A stretch of DNA of 45,168 nucleotides, taken from contig NZ_SJRX01000012.1 in assembly GCF_004352845.1 (NCBI RefSeq), positions 1 to 45,168 of the forward strand, in the 5' to 3' direction. The position numbers were made by a program, and so were the translations under genes. Below the pieces are notes generated by a model that saw only the letters and a list, made by a program, of their open reading frames with translations, made no database searches and had not been told where the DNA came from. Of this stretch, positions 1 to 7,634 are shown piece by piece. The DNA comes from Luteimonas terricola. GTDB lineage: Bacteria > Pseudomonadota > Gammaproteobacteria > Xanthomonadales > Xanthomonadaceae. Position 1 is the stretch's first letter. Every line of letters starts with the position of its first letter.

Positions 1-18
1 GCAAAGCCGGTATCCCGC

Positions 19-227
19 GAACCCGCAGCAACGCCGAGCCCCGTCGTGGCCGGAAGGCCTTCGCGGGGAAGTAAAGGAGGAGGCATCCGCCGCCAGGCGG
101 ATGCCGGGGGACATGAGCCGCGAAGGCCTTCCGGCCGCGGCGGGGCCCTCCAAGCCACCGCGAGGCGTAGCGAAAGAAGCAGACACTCCTCTTCCAAACC
201 GTGTCCCTGGACTTGGGGGATGAACCA
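19..227 (+). repeat. Dispersed nested-hairpin repeat, copy A
   Basis: Full-length copy of a roughly 205-bp element also present at 39830-40037 (inverted) and, truncated, at 7292-7427. The outer arms 48-66 and 118-136 are perfect 19-bp complements (GGCCGGAAGGCCTTCGCGG), and pairing extends with mismatches to 36 and 150. Inside lie two unpaired conserved strands, GGAAGTAAAGGAGGA (67-81) and GGGGGACATGAG (106-117). They enclose a 10-bp inner hairpin (82-91 with 96-105, loop GCCA). To the right is a conserved tail (about 150-227) containing GGCGTAGCGAAAGAAGCAGA. Apparent reading frames through it shift between copies, so I treat it as non-coding. Strand is given as the one reading AAGTAAAGGAGGA. 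Confidence 0.85.
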
Positions 228-258
228 AAAAGAAGACGCCCGGCACTGGGCCGGGCGC
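225..258 (-). terminator. Rho-independent terminator
   Basis: Read on the minus strand, an 8-bp GC stem (CGCCCGGC/GCCGGGCG, 237-244 with 250-257) is followed by TCTTCTTTTT. It lies downstream of the small minus-strand gene at 335-646. A second hairpin without a T-run (ACGCCCGG/CCGGGCGT, 292-299 with 306-313) lies between that gene and this terminator and may help to protect the 3' end. Confidence 0.75.
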
Positions 259-334
259 TGTGGAAGCCAACGCTGGGCCTCCGAACCGCGGACGCCCGGC
301 CTGGACCGGGCGTCACGATGCTGCGCTGTGGGGA

Positions 335-646
335 TCAGCGAATCGAAGGATCGAGTCGGCGCAAGGCGTCCTGGAGATCGACCGAACCGGTCTTATCGAT
401 GTCCTCGCGGGTGTAGACGCGGCCGCCGGCGGCCACGCATTCCTTCTGGTCGGACTTCGAGCGCGCATTGCGCGCGGCGGTGATGCGCGAGCCGGTCTGC
501 TCGATGCAGAAACGGTCATCGGCCTTGCGCGCGTCCTTGGCTCGGCTGCGCGCGGCCTCCTCGGGCTCGTCCTGGGCATGGACCGGGGCCGGCGCGGCGG
601 CGAACGCCATCGCGGCCAGGGCGGCGGTGATGAAGACGTACTTCAT
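335..646 (-). CDS. Small secreted protein with a plug-like C-terminus
   Basis: 103 residues. The first 24 or so residues form a Sec signal peptide (KYVFITAALAAMAFAAAP..VHAQ), so the mature protein is expected in the periplasm. It has two cysteines, in DRFCIEQTGSRI and QKECVAAGG, which could form a disulfide. The C-terminal 25 residues (VYTREDIDKTGSVDLQDALRRL) resemble the start of a TonB-receptor plug, though no barrel follows. The start has a good upstream GAGGTGA. The gene ends before a clear terminator, so it is probably a single transcription unit or the last gene after the coupling ATPase upstream (79 bp gap). Function unknown. Confidence 0.75.
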   Translation of the reverse strand: MKYVFITAALAAMAFAAAPAPVHAQDEPEEAARSRAKDARKADDRFCIEQTGSRITAARNARSKSDQKECVAAGGRVYTREDIDKTGSVDLQDALRRLDPSIR

Positions 647-725
647 GGGTCACCTCATCGGTGCAGGGACAGTCTCCAACGATACGCCGGACGCGCCGGG
701 CGCGCAGGCGCCCGCGCGCGGACGT

Positions 726-2426
726 TCACGACATCGTCAGACTTGTGGACAGCGTGGGCACCGGCGCCGCCGGCAGCAACCGGGCGCGGTAGCGTCGCTC
801 GGCGTAGTAGCGGATCTTGCCGCAGCGCACCGGATGCGCCATGCCTTCGCAAAACAGGATCTCGCGCCCGGGCCCCATCGCCTTGAGTTCCTGCGGCAGC
901 ATCAGCGCGCGCCGCTCCTCGCTTTCGCTGCGGCTGACGTCGCGGCGGCGGCGGCCGCGGGTCAGGTTGCGCCGGCGCAGCGTGGTGTAGCCGAGCATCT
1001 CGGAATAGTCGGCGGCGTCCTGCTGCTCGCGCGGGGCGAACACCACCTGCATCGCGTGGTTGGTGACGATGGCGCGCGCCACGTCCTTCCCGTACACCGC
1101 ATCGAGCTGGGCCATGCTCTGGACCACCGGCAGCAGGCGCAGGTTGTAGCCGGCCATGTAGGCCATGGCGGTGGCGATGATGTCGACCCGCCCGAGCGCG
1201 GTGAACTCGTCCATCAGCAGCAGGCACTGCTGGCGCAGCGAGGGATCATCCTGCGGCAGGACGCGGGTATTGAGGTTGATCAGCTGGCTGAAGAACAGGT
1301 TGAGCAGCGGCCGCGCCTCGGCCAGGCGGTGCGGCTGCACGCCGACGTAGATCGTCATCGGCCGCCGGCGCAGGTCGTCGAGCAGGAAGTCGTTGCCGCT
1401 GGTGGCGGCGTCGAGCACCGGGTCGATCCAGGGGTTGAGCGGCTCGCGGAAGCTGCCCAGGATCGAAGCGAAGGTCTCTTCGGCCTGCGACAGCAGGTTG
1501 CCGAAGGCGCGCCGCGCGTGCTCGCCCAGGAACGGTCGCGCCGCCAGGTCCTGCAGGTGCTGGCGCGCGGCCACGCCCTCCGACGACGACAGCCGGAACA
1601 CATGGCCGATGGTCGGGAACAACTGCAGCTCCTCCGGCACGCCGTCGCGCCGCTGCGCCTCGTAGTGGTCGAACAGGTACAGCGCGAAGGCCAGGAAGGC
1701 GTTGCGGGCCTGGCTGGTCCAGAACTTCTGCTCCGGGCCGGCGTCGGGATACAGCAGGTTGGCGATGCCCTGCAGGTCGGACACGCGCTGCAGCGCTTCG
1801 GTCGACACGTACGACAGCGGGTTCCAGCGGTGCGAGCGGCGATCCTCGGCGAAGGGATTGAACAGGTACACGGCTTGCCCCTGCGCCCGGCGCCAGCCGC
1901 TGGTCAGCGCGAAGTTCTCCTGCTTGATGTCGAGCACCACCACTGAACCGCGGTACTCGAGCAGGTTGGGCACCACCACGCCGACGCCCTTGCCCGAGCG
2001 CGTCGGCGCGGCCAGCAGCACCGACTGCTGGCCGTCCAGGCGCAGCAGGCGGCCGAACCAGCGTCCGACGACGATGCCGTGGCCCGAGCGCGTGAACAGC
2101 CCGCGGCGCGCGAGGTCGAAGGCGTTGGCGAAGCGCGCCCTGCCGTGCGTCGCACGCCGCGCGGGCCGCAGCAGGGCGAACATCGGCACGCTGGCGAGCA
2201 GCAGCGGCAGGCCCATGCCGATCCCGCCCGCCAGGCGGATGCGTCCGGCATACGGCGCCACCTCGGGATGCCCGATGGCGCGCAGATAGTGGAGATACGT
2301 GGCCCAGCCGGCAGCGACATCGCCGATGCCGAGCAGCTTGAGCACCAGCGCGCCCGAGAACCACAGCCCCGCGGCAAGCGCCGCGCACAGGCACGCGAGT
2401 GCCAGCGTCATCCTGATCCTGTCCAT
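726..2426 (-). CDS. virD4: VirD4/TraG-family type IV secretion coupling ATPase
   Basis: 566 residues. Family role: an inner-membrane hexameric ATPase that recruits substrates (DNA or effector proteins) to a type IV secretion channel. Visible features are two N-terminal membrane segments (about 7-34 and 66-88), Walker A APTRSGKGVG (140-149), the TraG-type motif VLDIKQENF, and Walker B CLLLMDEF (401-408). Length and motif order match VirD4 proteins of Xanthomonadaceae bactericidal T4SS. The chosen ATG follows GGAAGGTGAC; the open frame continues upstream to 2882 but lacks an equally good start and overlaps the divergent gene. No virB gene is visible in the window, so it is an orphan here, and the T4SS, if any, would lie beyond position 1 or elsewhere. 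Whether it serves conjugation or protein delivery cannot be told. Confidence 0.9.
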   Translation of the reverse strand: MDRIRMTLALACLCAALAAGLWFSGALVLKLLGIGDVAAGWATYLHYLRAIGHPEVAPYAGRIRLAGGIGMGLPLLLASVPMFALLRPARRATHGRARFANAFDLARRGLFTRSGHGIVVGRWFGRLLRLDGQQSVLLAAPTRSGKGVGVVVPNLLEYRGSVVVLDIKQENFALTSGWRRAQGQAVYLFNPFAEDRRSHRWNPLSYVSTEALQRVSDLQGIANLLYPDAGPEQKFWTSQARNAFLAFALYLFDHYEAQRRDGVPEELQLFPTIGHVFRLSSSEGVAARQHLQDLAARPFLGEHARRAFGNLLSQAEETFASILGSFREPLNPWIDPVLDAATSGNDFLLDDLRRRPMTIYVGVQPHRLAEARPLLNLFFSQLINLNTRVLPQDDPSLRQQCLLLMDEFTALGRVDIIATAMAYMAGYNLRLLPVVQSMAQLDAVYGKDVARAIVTNHAMQVVFAPREQQDAADYSEMLGYTTLRRRNLTRGRRRRDVSRSESEERRALMLPQELKAMGPGREILFCEGMAHPVRCGKIRYYAERRYRARLLPAAPVPTLSTSLTMS

Positions 2427-2509
2427 GTCACCTTCCGTGGTGTCGCCGATACGTGGCTGCCGCGAGCTTAGCGTAAGCTGGCCGCGAGTCCCAAGGGAGG
2501 AGCCTGCCG

Positions 2510-3040
2510 ATGCGCTGGCCCGGATTCCGCGAAGACGGCAGCCTGGCGCTGCCGCTCGACCCGGCGCCGCTGCTGCCGCCGGCAATGCCGCTGAGGCTGC
2601 GCCTGGACGGCCACGTGCTGGAACGCAAGCGCGAACTGCACATGACCCTGCTCGGCCGCGACGCCGGCGCCGCGCTGCGCATCCAACTGGGCGATGAGCG
2701 CATCCGCGCCCTGTTCGAATCGGTCGAATGGGCGCCCCGCGGCACCGGGCGCTACGCCCTGCTGCACAAGGCCAAGGACCAGTGGGACGGCACGCTCCAG
2801 GCCTGGTCGCTGATCGAACACCTGCAGGCCCCCGCCTGCGCCGAGTTCCGCTACCACCTGGCGCAGGCCAGCGGACTGGCACTCGACTGCGGCGTGCCGC
2901 ACGCCACGCTGTACGTCGTCGGCGATCCCTACGGCATCGGCCTGCCCGACCTGGCGGCCTACCGCGCCTGCTTCGTGCGCGAGGTGGCCGCGTCGGAAGT
3001 GATCCGCGATCCGATCACCGCCGGCGAAGCATCCCGATAA
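2510..3040 (+). CDS. 2H phosphoesterase-like (LigT-type) protein
   Basis: 176 residues. Two H-x-T-L motifs, H44-M-T46 (LHMTLLG) and H131-A-T133 (PHATLYVVG), lie about 87 residues apart. This is the signature of the 2H phosphoesterase superfamily (LigT, ThpR, cyclic phosphodiesterases), in which the two histidines act on 2',3'-cyclic or 2'-5' linked RNA phosphates. The overall size fits this fold. Substrate is unknown, and the assignment rests on the paired motifs and the strand pattern around them. The gene is divergent from virD4 with an 83-bp shared upstream region. An in-frame ATG at 2510 follows GGGAGGAGCCTGCCG. Confidence 0.6.
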   Translation: MRWPGFREDGSLALPLDPAPLLPPAMPLRLRLDGHVLERKRELHMTLLGRDAGAALRIQLGDERIRALFESVEWAPRGTGRYALLHKAKDQWDGTLQAWSLIEHLQAPACAEFRYHLAQASGLALDCGVPHATLYVVGDPYGIGLPDLAAYRACFVREVAASEVIRDPITAGEASR

Positions 3041-3070
3041 ACGCAGCGCTTCCGGCGCCGCGTACCGGCT

Positions 3071-3928
3071 TCAATCCTGCTCCTCGGCCGCCTCGCGGCC
3101 CTGCTGGCGGATCAGCGCCTCCTCGCGCGCGTCGTTGATCGCTTCGCGCACGCCGTCGATGTCGGGCACCGATTCGTCATGGGCGAAGACGCCGCTCAGC
3201 TCGCTGTCCGGCCGCAGTTCACCGGCCTCGAACAGCGCCCACATCTCCTCGCCGTACCAGGTGTCGAGCAGGTCGGGCGCCCACGCGCCGAGGCTGGCCG
3301 TCAGGTTGTTGACGTCGCGCAGCAGCATCATGCGCGCGGCGTTGTTGCCCGCCGCGCTGACCACCTGCGGGAAGTCGATCACCACCGGGCCGTCCGGCGC
3401 CACCAGCACGTTGTACTCCGACAGGTCGCCGTGGATCAGCCCGGCGCAGAGCATCCGCACCACCTGCCGCACCAGCACGCGATGGAACCCCCGTGCCTGT
3501 TCAGGCGACAGCTCGACCTCGGCCAGCCTGGGCGCCGAGTGCCCATCGGCATCGACCACCAGCTCCATCACCAGCACGCCGTGGAAGTATCCGTGCGGCT
3601 CGGGCACGCGCACGCCGGCGTCGCGCAGCTTGTACAGCGCTTCGACCTCGGTGTTCTTCCATTCCGCTTCCTGCTGCCGACGGCCGTAGCGCGTGGCCTT
3701 GCCGATCGCGCGTGCCTCGCGGCTGCCGCGCACCTTGCGCCCTTCCTGGTACTGGACGCGCTGCTGGAAGCTGCGCTGCGCCATGTCCTTGTAGACCTTC
3801 GCACAACGCACGTCTTCGCCTGACCGGACCACGTAGACCGCGGCCTCCTTGCCACTCTTGAGCGGGCGCATCACTTCGTCGATCACGCCGTCGTCGATCA
3901 GCGGTTGCAGGCCGCTCGGGGTCTTCAT
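3071..3928 (-). CDS. RIO1-type serine protein kinase (PA4780 family)
   Basis: 285 residues. A small bacterial RIO-fold protein kinase. A nucleotide-binding start (LKSGKEAAVYVV, about 23-34) precedes an ATP lysine in CAKVYK (K44). The catalytic loop GLIHGDLSEYNVLV has H166-G-D168 and N173, and the metal-binding VVIDFPQ has D185. The C-terminal about 30 residues are acidic and helical (REAINDAREEALIRQQ). The family is widespread in gammaproteobacteria, and its targets are not established. The gene is convergent with the 2H protein (30-bp gap) and divergent from the lipoprotein at 4091. Confidence 0.88.
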   Translation of the reverse strand: MKTPSGLQPLIDDGVIDEVMRPLKSGKEAAVYVVRSGEDVRCAKVYKDMAQRSFQQRVQYQEGRKVRGSREARAIGKATRYGRRQQEAEWKNTEVEALYKLRDAGVRVPEPHGYFHGVLVMELVVDADGHSAPRLAEVELSPEQARGFHRVLVRQVVRMLCAGLIHGDLSEYNVLVAPDGPVVIDFPQVVSAAGNNAARMMLLRDVNNLTASLGAWAPDLLDTWYGEEMWALFEAGELRPDSELSGVFAHDESVPDIDGVREAINDAREEALIRQQGREAAEEQD

Positions 3929-4090
3929 GGAATTCCGGCGCCTGGCCTGTGGGGGACCGAGCAGTCAACCACGCGCGCCAGCTGGATGCCAGTCCTGTGC
4001 GCGGGCCGCTGCCTGCGGCCCTGGAGCGCCGGCTGGCGCTTTCCGGCCGCTTTGTTCGTTACTACCGTGACCACGAACCAGGAGATCGGC

Positions 4091-4735
4091 ATGCGCAGGA
4101 AGCAACTCACCACAGCAATCCTCTCGGCAGCCCTTGCAGCTTCAGCCGCCCTTGCGGCGGGTGGCTGCGATCGGGACAGCCACACGGACGCAGGGGACAC
4201 CACCACCATCGCGGCCGCCAGCGGCCATGCCCCGCAAGCCACCGATCCCGTCACCGCGCGCTCGGCGACCGAGGCCGGCAGCGCGGATGCCTGCCGCCAC
4301 GACACCCGCACCGTCGTGCAGATCGAACTCACCGACGAACTGCTGCAGGGCTATGCCAAGGGCCTCGCAAAGCAGGCCGAGATCATCAAACGCCCGGGAC
4401 GCGAGCGTCCCAGCCACATGGGCGTGGACGTCTCCTGCCTGTATCCCGACGCGGAGTCCGAGGAGCTGCTGGCCGCAGCCGGCCTGAGTGCCCAGGACTA
4501 CCGTGCGGCGGACAAGGTCGTGAATTTCGTCTTCGACACGCTCAGCCTCCAGGGGCGGATCGAGCCCAGACGCTCACTGGACATGGAGCGCGCCAGCGAG
4601 GACATGAAGCGGCGGATGGCCAGCGATCCCTTCGACGACCTTTCGCCGGCGTCGGCCGCGGCCCTGCGCCGCAACTTCGACCTGATCGCGAAGCCCTGGA
4701 GCGCGGTGACCGGCCAGCTGGCGCAGTTCGGCTGA
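4091..4735 (+). CDS. Probable lipoprotein, unknown function
   Basis: 214 residues. A hydrophobic signal (TTAILSAALAASAALAAGGC) ends in a cysteine at residue 26, suggesting lipidation, although the lipobox AAGGC is not canonical. A low-complexity Ala/Thr-rich linker follows (about 30-65), and then a mostly helical domain (DACRHDTRTVVQIELTDEL to the end). The second cysteine of the mature protein, in DACRHDT, could pair with the one in VDVSCLYPD. The start is set by CAGGAGATCGGC upstream; the open frame continues further upstream without a better ribosome site. A terminator follows immediately. I do not recognise the family. Confidence 0.7.
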   Translation: MRRKQLTTAILSAALAASAALAAGGCDRDSHTDAGDTTTIAAASGHAPQATDPVTARSATEAGSADACRHDTRTVVQIELTDELLQGYAKGLAKQAEIIKRPGRERPSHMGVDVSCLYPDAESEELLAAAGLSAQDYRAADKVVNFVFDTLSLQGRIEPRRSLDMERASEDMKRRMASDPFDDLSPASAAALRRNFDLIAKPWSAVTGQLAQFG

Positions 4736-4753
4736 CGCACCCTCCTGGCTGTA

Positions 4754-4790
4754 ACGAAAAACCCGGCACGCTGGCCGGGTTTCGTTCCTT
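4754..4790. terminator. Rho-independent terminator (possibly bidirectional)
   Basis: The hairpin ACGAAAAACCCGGC / GCCGGGTTTCGT with loop ACGCTG has A-rich 5' and T-rich 3' flanks. It lies between the lipoprotein gene (plus) and tRNA-Val (minus) and can serve either strand. Confidence 0.7.
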
Positions 4791-4823
4791 CTCCACGAAA
4801 TCCCTTTGAATCAAGGTCTTAAG

Positions 4824-4898
4824 TGGTGGGCGGTGAGGGTTTCGAACCCCCGACCCCTACCATGTCAAGGTAATGCTCTACCACTGAGCTAACCGCCC
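4824..4898 (-). tRNA. tRNA-Val (anticodon GAC)
   Basis: Read on the minus strand, the sequence has a GGGCGGT acceptor, the D-arm TAGCTCAGTGGTAGAGC, an anticodon loop CTTGACATG with GAC, and the T-arm GGGGGTTCGAAACCCTC. The acceptor closes with ACCGCCC and an encoded CCA. All stems pair. It lies just past uvrB on the same strand and has its own promoter. Confidence 0.95.
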
Positions 4899-4911
4899 CG
4901 AAGGGACGCGA

Positions 4912-4940
4912 ATTCTAGCTGCTCGCCGGGGTCCCGGCAA
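4912..4940 (-). promoter_or_regulatory. Sigma-70-type promoter for tRNA-Val
   Basis: On the minus strand TTGCCG (4935-4940) is followed after 17 bp by TAGAAT (4912-4917), placing a start about 7 bases ahead of the mature tRNA 5' end. The -35 lies between the uvrB stop and the tRNA, so tRNA-Val need not depend on uvrB transcription. Confidence 0.65.
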
Positions 4941-4943
4941 GCC

Positions 4944-6980
4944 TCAGCGGGCAGCCAGCATGGTTTCCTTTAGGGCCTGGATGCGGTCGCGGACGGCCGC
5001 GGCCTCCTCGAACTCCAGGTCGCGGGCGTGCTGGTACATCTGCTGCTCCAGCTCCTTTAGCCGGGCCGCGGCACGCGCCGGGTCCATCCGGGCGTAGTCT
5101 TCGCCCTGCTCGGCCACCTTGCGGCCCTTGCCCCGGCCGCTCGCGCGGGCCTCCGCGGCGTCGCTGCGGGCGCCCTCCATGATGTCCATGACCGGCCGCG
5201 CCACCGAGCGCGGGGTGATGCCGTGCTCGAGGTTGTATTCGACCTGCTTGGCGCGGCGGCGGTCGGTCTCGTCGATCGCGCGCTTCATCGAGTCGGTGAC
5301 CCGGTCGGCGTAGAGGATGGCCTTGCCGCGCAGGTTGCGCGCGGCGCGGCCGATGGTCTGGATCAAGGAACCCGTCGAGCGCAGGAAACCCTCCTTGTCG
5401 GCATCGAGGATCGCCACCAGCGACACCTCGGGCATGTCCAGGCCCTCGCGCAGCAGGTTGATGCCCACCAGCACGTCGAACTTGCCCAGGCGCAGGTCGC
5501 GGATGATCTCCACCCGCTCGACGGTGTCGATGTCGGAGTGCAGGTAGCGCACGCGCACGTCGTGCTCGCCGAGGTACTCGGTGAGGTTCTCGGCCATGCG
5601 CTTGGTCAGCGTGGTGATCAGCACGCGGTCGCCCATGGCCACGCGCAGGTGGATCTCGCCGAGGACGTCGTCGACTTGCGTGGCCACGGGGCGGATCTCG
5701 ACCTCGGGATCGATCAGGCCGGTGGGCCGGACCACCAGCTCCACGATCTCGTCGCCGGAGTGCTCGAGCTCGTACTTTCCGGGCGTGGCCGAGACGAAGA
5801 TCTTGCGTGGAGCCCGCTCCTCCCACTCCTCGAAACGCAGCGGGCGGTTGTCCAGCGCCGACGGCAGCCGGAAGCCGAACTCCACCAGCGTCTCCTTGCG
5901 CGCACGGTCGCCGCGGTACATGCCGCCGATCTGCGGCACGGTGACGTGTGACTCGTCGACCACCAGCAGCGCGTCGGCCGGGAGGTAGTCGAACAGGGTC
6001 GGCGGCGGCTCGTCGACCGCGCGCCGGGTCAGGTGCCGCGAGTAGTTCTCGATGCCGTTGCAGTAGCCGACCTCGGCCATCATCTCCAGGTCGAACTGCG
6101 TGCGCTGCGCCAGCCGCTGGGCTTCCACCAGCCTGTTCTCCGCGTACAGCTTCTCGAGGTGCGACTTCAGCTCCACCTTGATGGTTTCGATCGCGTTGAG
6201 CACGCTCTCGCGGGTGCTGGCGTAGTGGGTCTTGGGATAGACCGTGTAGCGCGGCACCTTGCGCTGCACCTCGCCGGTCAGAGGATCGAACAGGCTCAGG
6301 TTCTCGACTTCGCCATCGAACAGCTCGATGCGCAGCGCCTCCGCCTCCGACTCCGCCGGATGCACGTCGACCACCTCGCCGCGCACGCGGAAGGTGCCGC
6401 GGCGCAGTTCGGTGTCGTTGCGCGTGTACTGCAGCTCGGTGAGCTGGCGGATCAGCTGGCGCTGCTCGATCAGCTCGCCGCGGGCGAGGATCAGGCGCAG
6501 CTTGAGGTAGTCCTCCGGATCGCCGAGTCCGTAGATCGCCGACACCGTGGCCACGATCAGCGCATCCGGCCGCGACAGCAGCGCCTTGGTCGCGGACAGC
6601 CGCATCTGCTCGATGTGCTCGTTCATCGCGCTGTCCTTGTCGATGAACGTGTCCGAGGACGGGATGTAGGCCTCGGGCTGGTAGTAGTCGTAGTAGCTGA
6701 CGAAGTACTCGACCGCGTTGTGCGGGAAGAAGGACTTGAACTCGCCGTACAGCTGCGCGGCGAGCGTCTTGTTCGGCGCCATCACGATGGTCGGCTTCTG
6801 CACCGCCTCGACCACGTTGGCGATGGTGTAGGTCTTGCCCGAGCCGGTGACGCCGAGCAGGGTCTGCTGCGCCAGCCCGTTCTCGAAGCCTTGGATGAGG
6901 CGCTCGATGGCCTGTGGCTGGTCGCCGGCGGGCTGGTAGGGGGAGACGAGCTGGAAGCGCGGGTAGTCCGGACGATTCAT
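4944..6980 (-). CDS. uvrB: Excinuclease ABC subunit B
   Basis: 678 residues, full family length. UvrB is the damage-verifying helicase of nucleotide excision repair; UvrA loads it on DNA and it recruits UvrC. Visible features are Walker A GVTGSGKT (43-50), the DNA-wedging beta-hairpin region ([18 protein letters not shown], about 95), the helicase motif DESH ([11 protein letters not shown]), and motif [11 protein letters not shown]. At the C-terminus is a UVR/UvrC-binding helix pair ([20 protein letters not shown]). The start [21 protein letters not shown] is typical; an open frame from 7029 in another phase is a shadow. The gene is flanked by two tRNA genes. Confidence 0.98.
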   Translation of the reverse strand: MNRPDYPRFQLVSPYQPAGDQPQAIERLIQGFENGLAQQTLLGVTGSGKTYTIANVVEAVQKPTIVMAPNKTLAAQLYGEFKSFFPHNAVEYFVSYYDYYQPEAYIPSSDTFIDKDSAMNEHIEQMRLSATKALLSRPDALIVATVSAIYGLGDPEDYLKLRLILARGELIEQRQLIRQLTELQYTRNDTELRRGTFRVRGEVVDVHPAESEAEALRIELFDGEVENLSLFDPLTGEVQRKVPRYTVYPKTHYASTRESVLNAIETIKVELKSHLEKLYAENRLVEAQRLAQRTQFDLEMMAEVGYCNGIENYSRHLTRRAVDEPPPTLFDYLPADALLVVDESHVTVPQIGGMYRGDRARKETLVEFGFRLPSALDNRPLRFEEWEERAPRKIFVSATPGKYELEHSGDEIVELVVRPTGLIDPEVEIRPVATQVDDVLGEIHLRVAMGDRVLITTLTKRMAENLTEYLGEHDVRVRYLHSDIDTVERVEIIRDLRLGKFDVLVGINLLREGLDMPEVSLVAILDADKEGFLRSTGSLIQTIGRAARNLRGKAILYADRVTDSMKRAIDETDRRRAKQVEYNLEHGITPRSVARPVMDIMEGARSDAAEARASGRGKGRKVAEQGEDYARMDPARAAARLKELEQQMYQHARDLEFEEAAAVRDRIQALKETMLAAR

Positions 6981-7132
6981 CCCCCCATTGTAGGAGTGCG
7001 GGCGGGTGCGCTCCTCCCTGCCCCTTCACATCGAAGCCGGCTTCCCCTGCAGGCGGGTTCCGGCCCTCCTGATTCCGGCCGCCGTGCCGCCCGCCCCAAG
7101 CTGTCCCTGAACCTCCACCGCGCGCGCCGTCC

Positions 7133-7160
7133 TTGACCGAACCGGAACAAGCACTAAAAT
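7133..7160 (+). promoter_or_regulatory. Sigma-70-type promoter for tRNA-Asn
   Basis: TTGACC (7133-7138), a 16-bp spacer and TAAAAT (7155-7160) end 10 bases before the tRNA-Asn 5' end at 7171. Position and sequence fit a strong stable-RNA promoter. Confidence 0.7.
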
Positions 7161-7170
7161 GTGCGTCCCC

Positions 7171-7247
7171 GCCCGAATAGCTCAGCTGGTTAGAGCACTT
7201 GACTGTTAATCAGGGGGTCGTTGGTTCGAGTCCAACTTCGGGCGCCA
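7171..7247 (+). tRNA. tRNA-Asn (anticodon GTT)
   Basis: A GCCCGAA/TTCGGGC acceptor, the D-arm TAGCTCAGCTGGTTAGAGC, an anticodon loop CTGTTAATC with GTT, and the T-arm GTTGGTTCGAGTCCAAC are all present. Discriminator G is followed by an encoded CCA. All stems pair. Confidence 0.96.
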
Positions 7248-7257
7248 AAGAATTCAA

Positions 7258-7289
7258 GGGCTTGTGGAGCAATCCGCAGGCCCTTTTTC
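7258..7289 (+). terminator. Rho-independent terminator of tRNA-Asn
   Basis: An 11-bp stem (GGGCTTGTGGA 7258-7268 with TCCGCAGGCCC 7273-7283, two G-U pairs) is closed by a GCAA tetraloop and followed by TTTTT. A truncated repeat starts immediately after it. Confidence 0.88.
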
Positions 7290-7291
7290 TT

Positions 7292-7427
7292 GGTTCATCT
7301 CCGAACTCCGGGGAACCGGTTCGACGAGGAGTGTCTGCTTCTTTCGCTACGCCTTGTCGTGACCTGGAGGGCCCCGTCGCGGCCGGGAGGCCTTCGCGGC
7401 TCATGTCCCCCGGCATCCGCCTGGCGC
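7292..7427 (-). repeat. Dispersed nested-hairpin repeat, copy B (truncated)
   Basis: Homologous to copies A and C1 from GGTTCATCTCC (7292) through the conserved tail with GGAGTGTCTGCTTCTTTCGC, one outer arm (GGCCGGGAGGCCTTCGCGG, 7381-7399), the invariant CTCATGTCCCCC (7400-7411) and one arm of the inner hairpin (7412-7421). Similarity stops right after the loop (about 7426). The second half, with the AAGTAAAGGAGGA strand and the pairing outer arm, is absent. It is therefore a half-element broken at its hairpin apex. Confidence 0.8.
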
Positions 7428-7434
7428 GGCATAC

Positions 7435-7628
7435 GGACGCTCATTGCCCGCGACCAGGCAATGGAGACTTGGCTGCGCGAGCAGGTTGTGCCGGCCGCCC
7501 AGGCCTTGAAAGCCGATCCCGGACGAGCCGTGTCCGCCAACCTGGCCCGTGAGCAACTGGCGACGACCACGCCGATGAAGGCGGCAAAGCCTGAATGCAG
7601 GGCACCGTGTCTTGCCCCGGAGCGGTGA
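7435..7628 (+). pseudogene. Antitoxin-like gene remnant
   Basis: An open frame without its own proper start encodes RTLIARDQAMETWLREQVV, then PAAQALKADPGRAVSANLA. The pattern W-L-R-x-x-V ... ADPxRAxS resembles the C-terminal half of small antitoxins of ParE/RelE-type toxin-antitoxin pairs (stability determinants). The N-terminal half is missing: the frame begins at the broken edge of repeat copy B. The end drifts into unrelated sequence, and no toxin gene follows. Resemblance is from memory of such families, so the identity is tentative; that it is not an intact gene is clearer. Confidence 0.4.
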
Positions 7629-7634
7629 TGGGGC

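Noticed and set aside
46..483. Open frames through repeat copy A and the matching ones at 39784-40176
   Set aside because: Frames shift between copies and the proteins are Arg/Ser/Gly low complexity; the sequence is conserved as nucleic acid, not as protein.
2427..2882. N-terminal extension of the VirD4 frame
   Set aside because: Overlaps the 2H-phosphoesterase-like gene, lacks a ribosome site, and the extra residues are Arg/Ala/Gly shadow sequence; the start at 2426 has GGAAGGTGAC and gives a normal membrane N-terminus.
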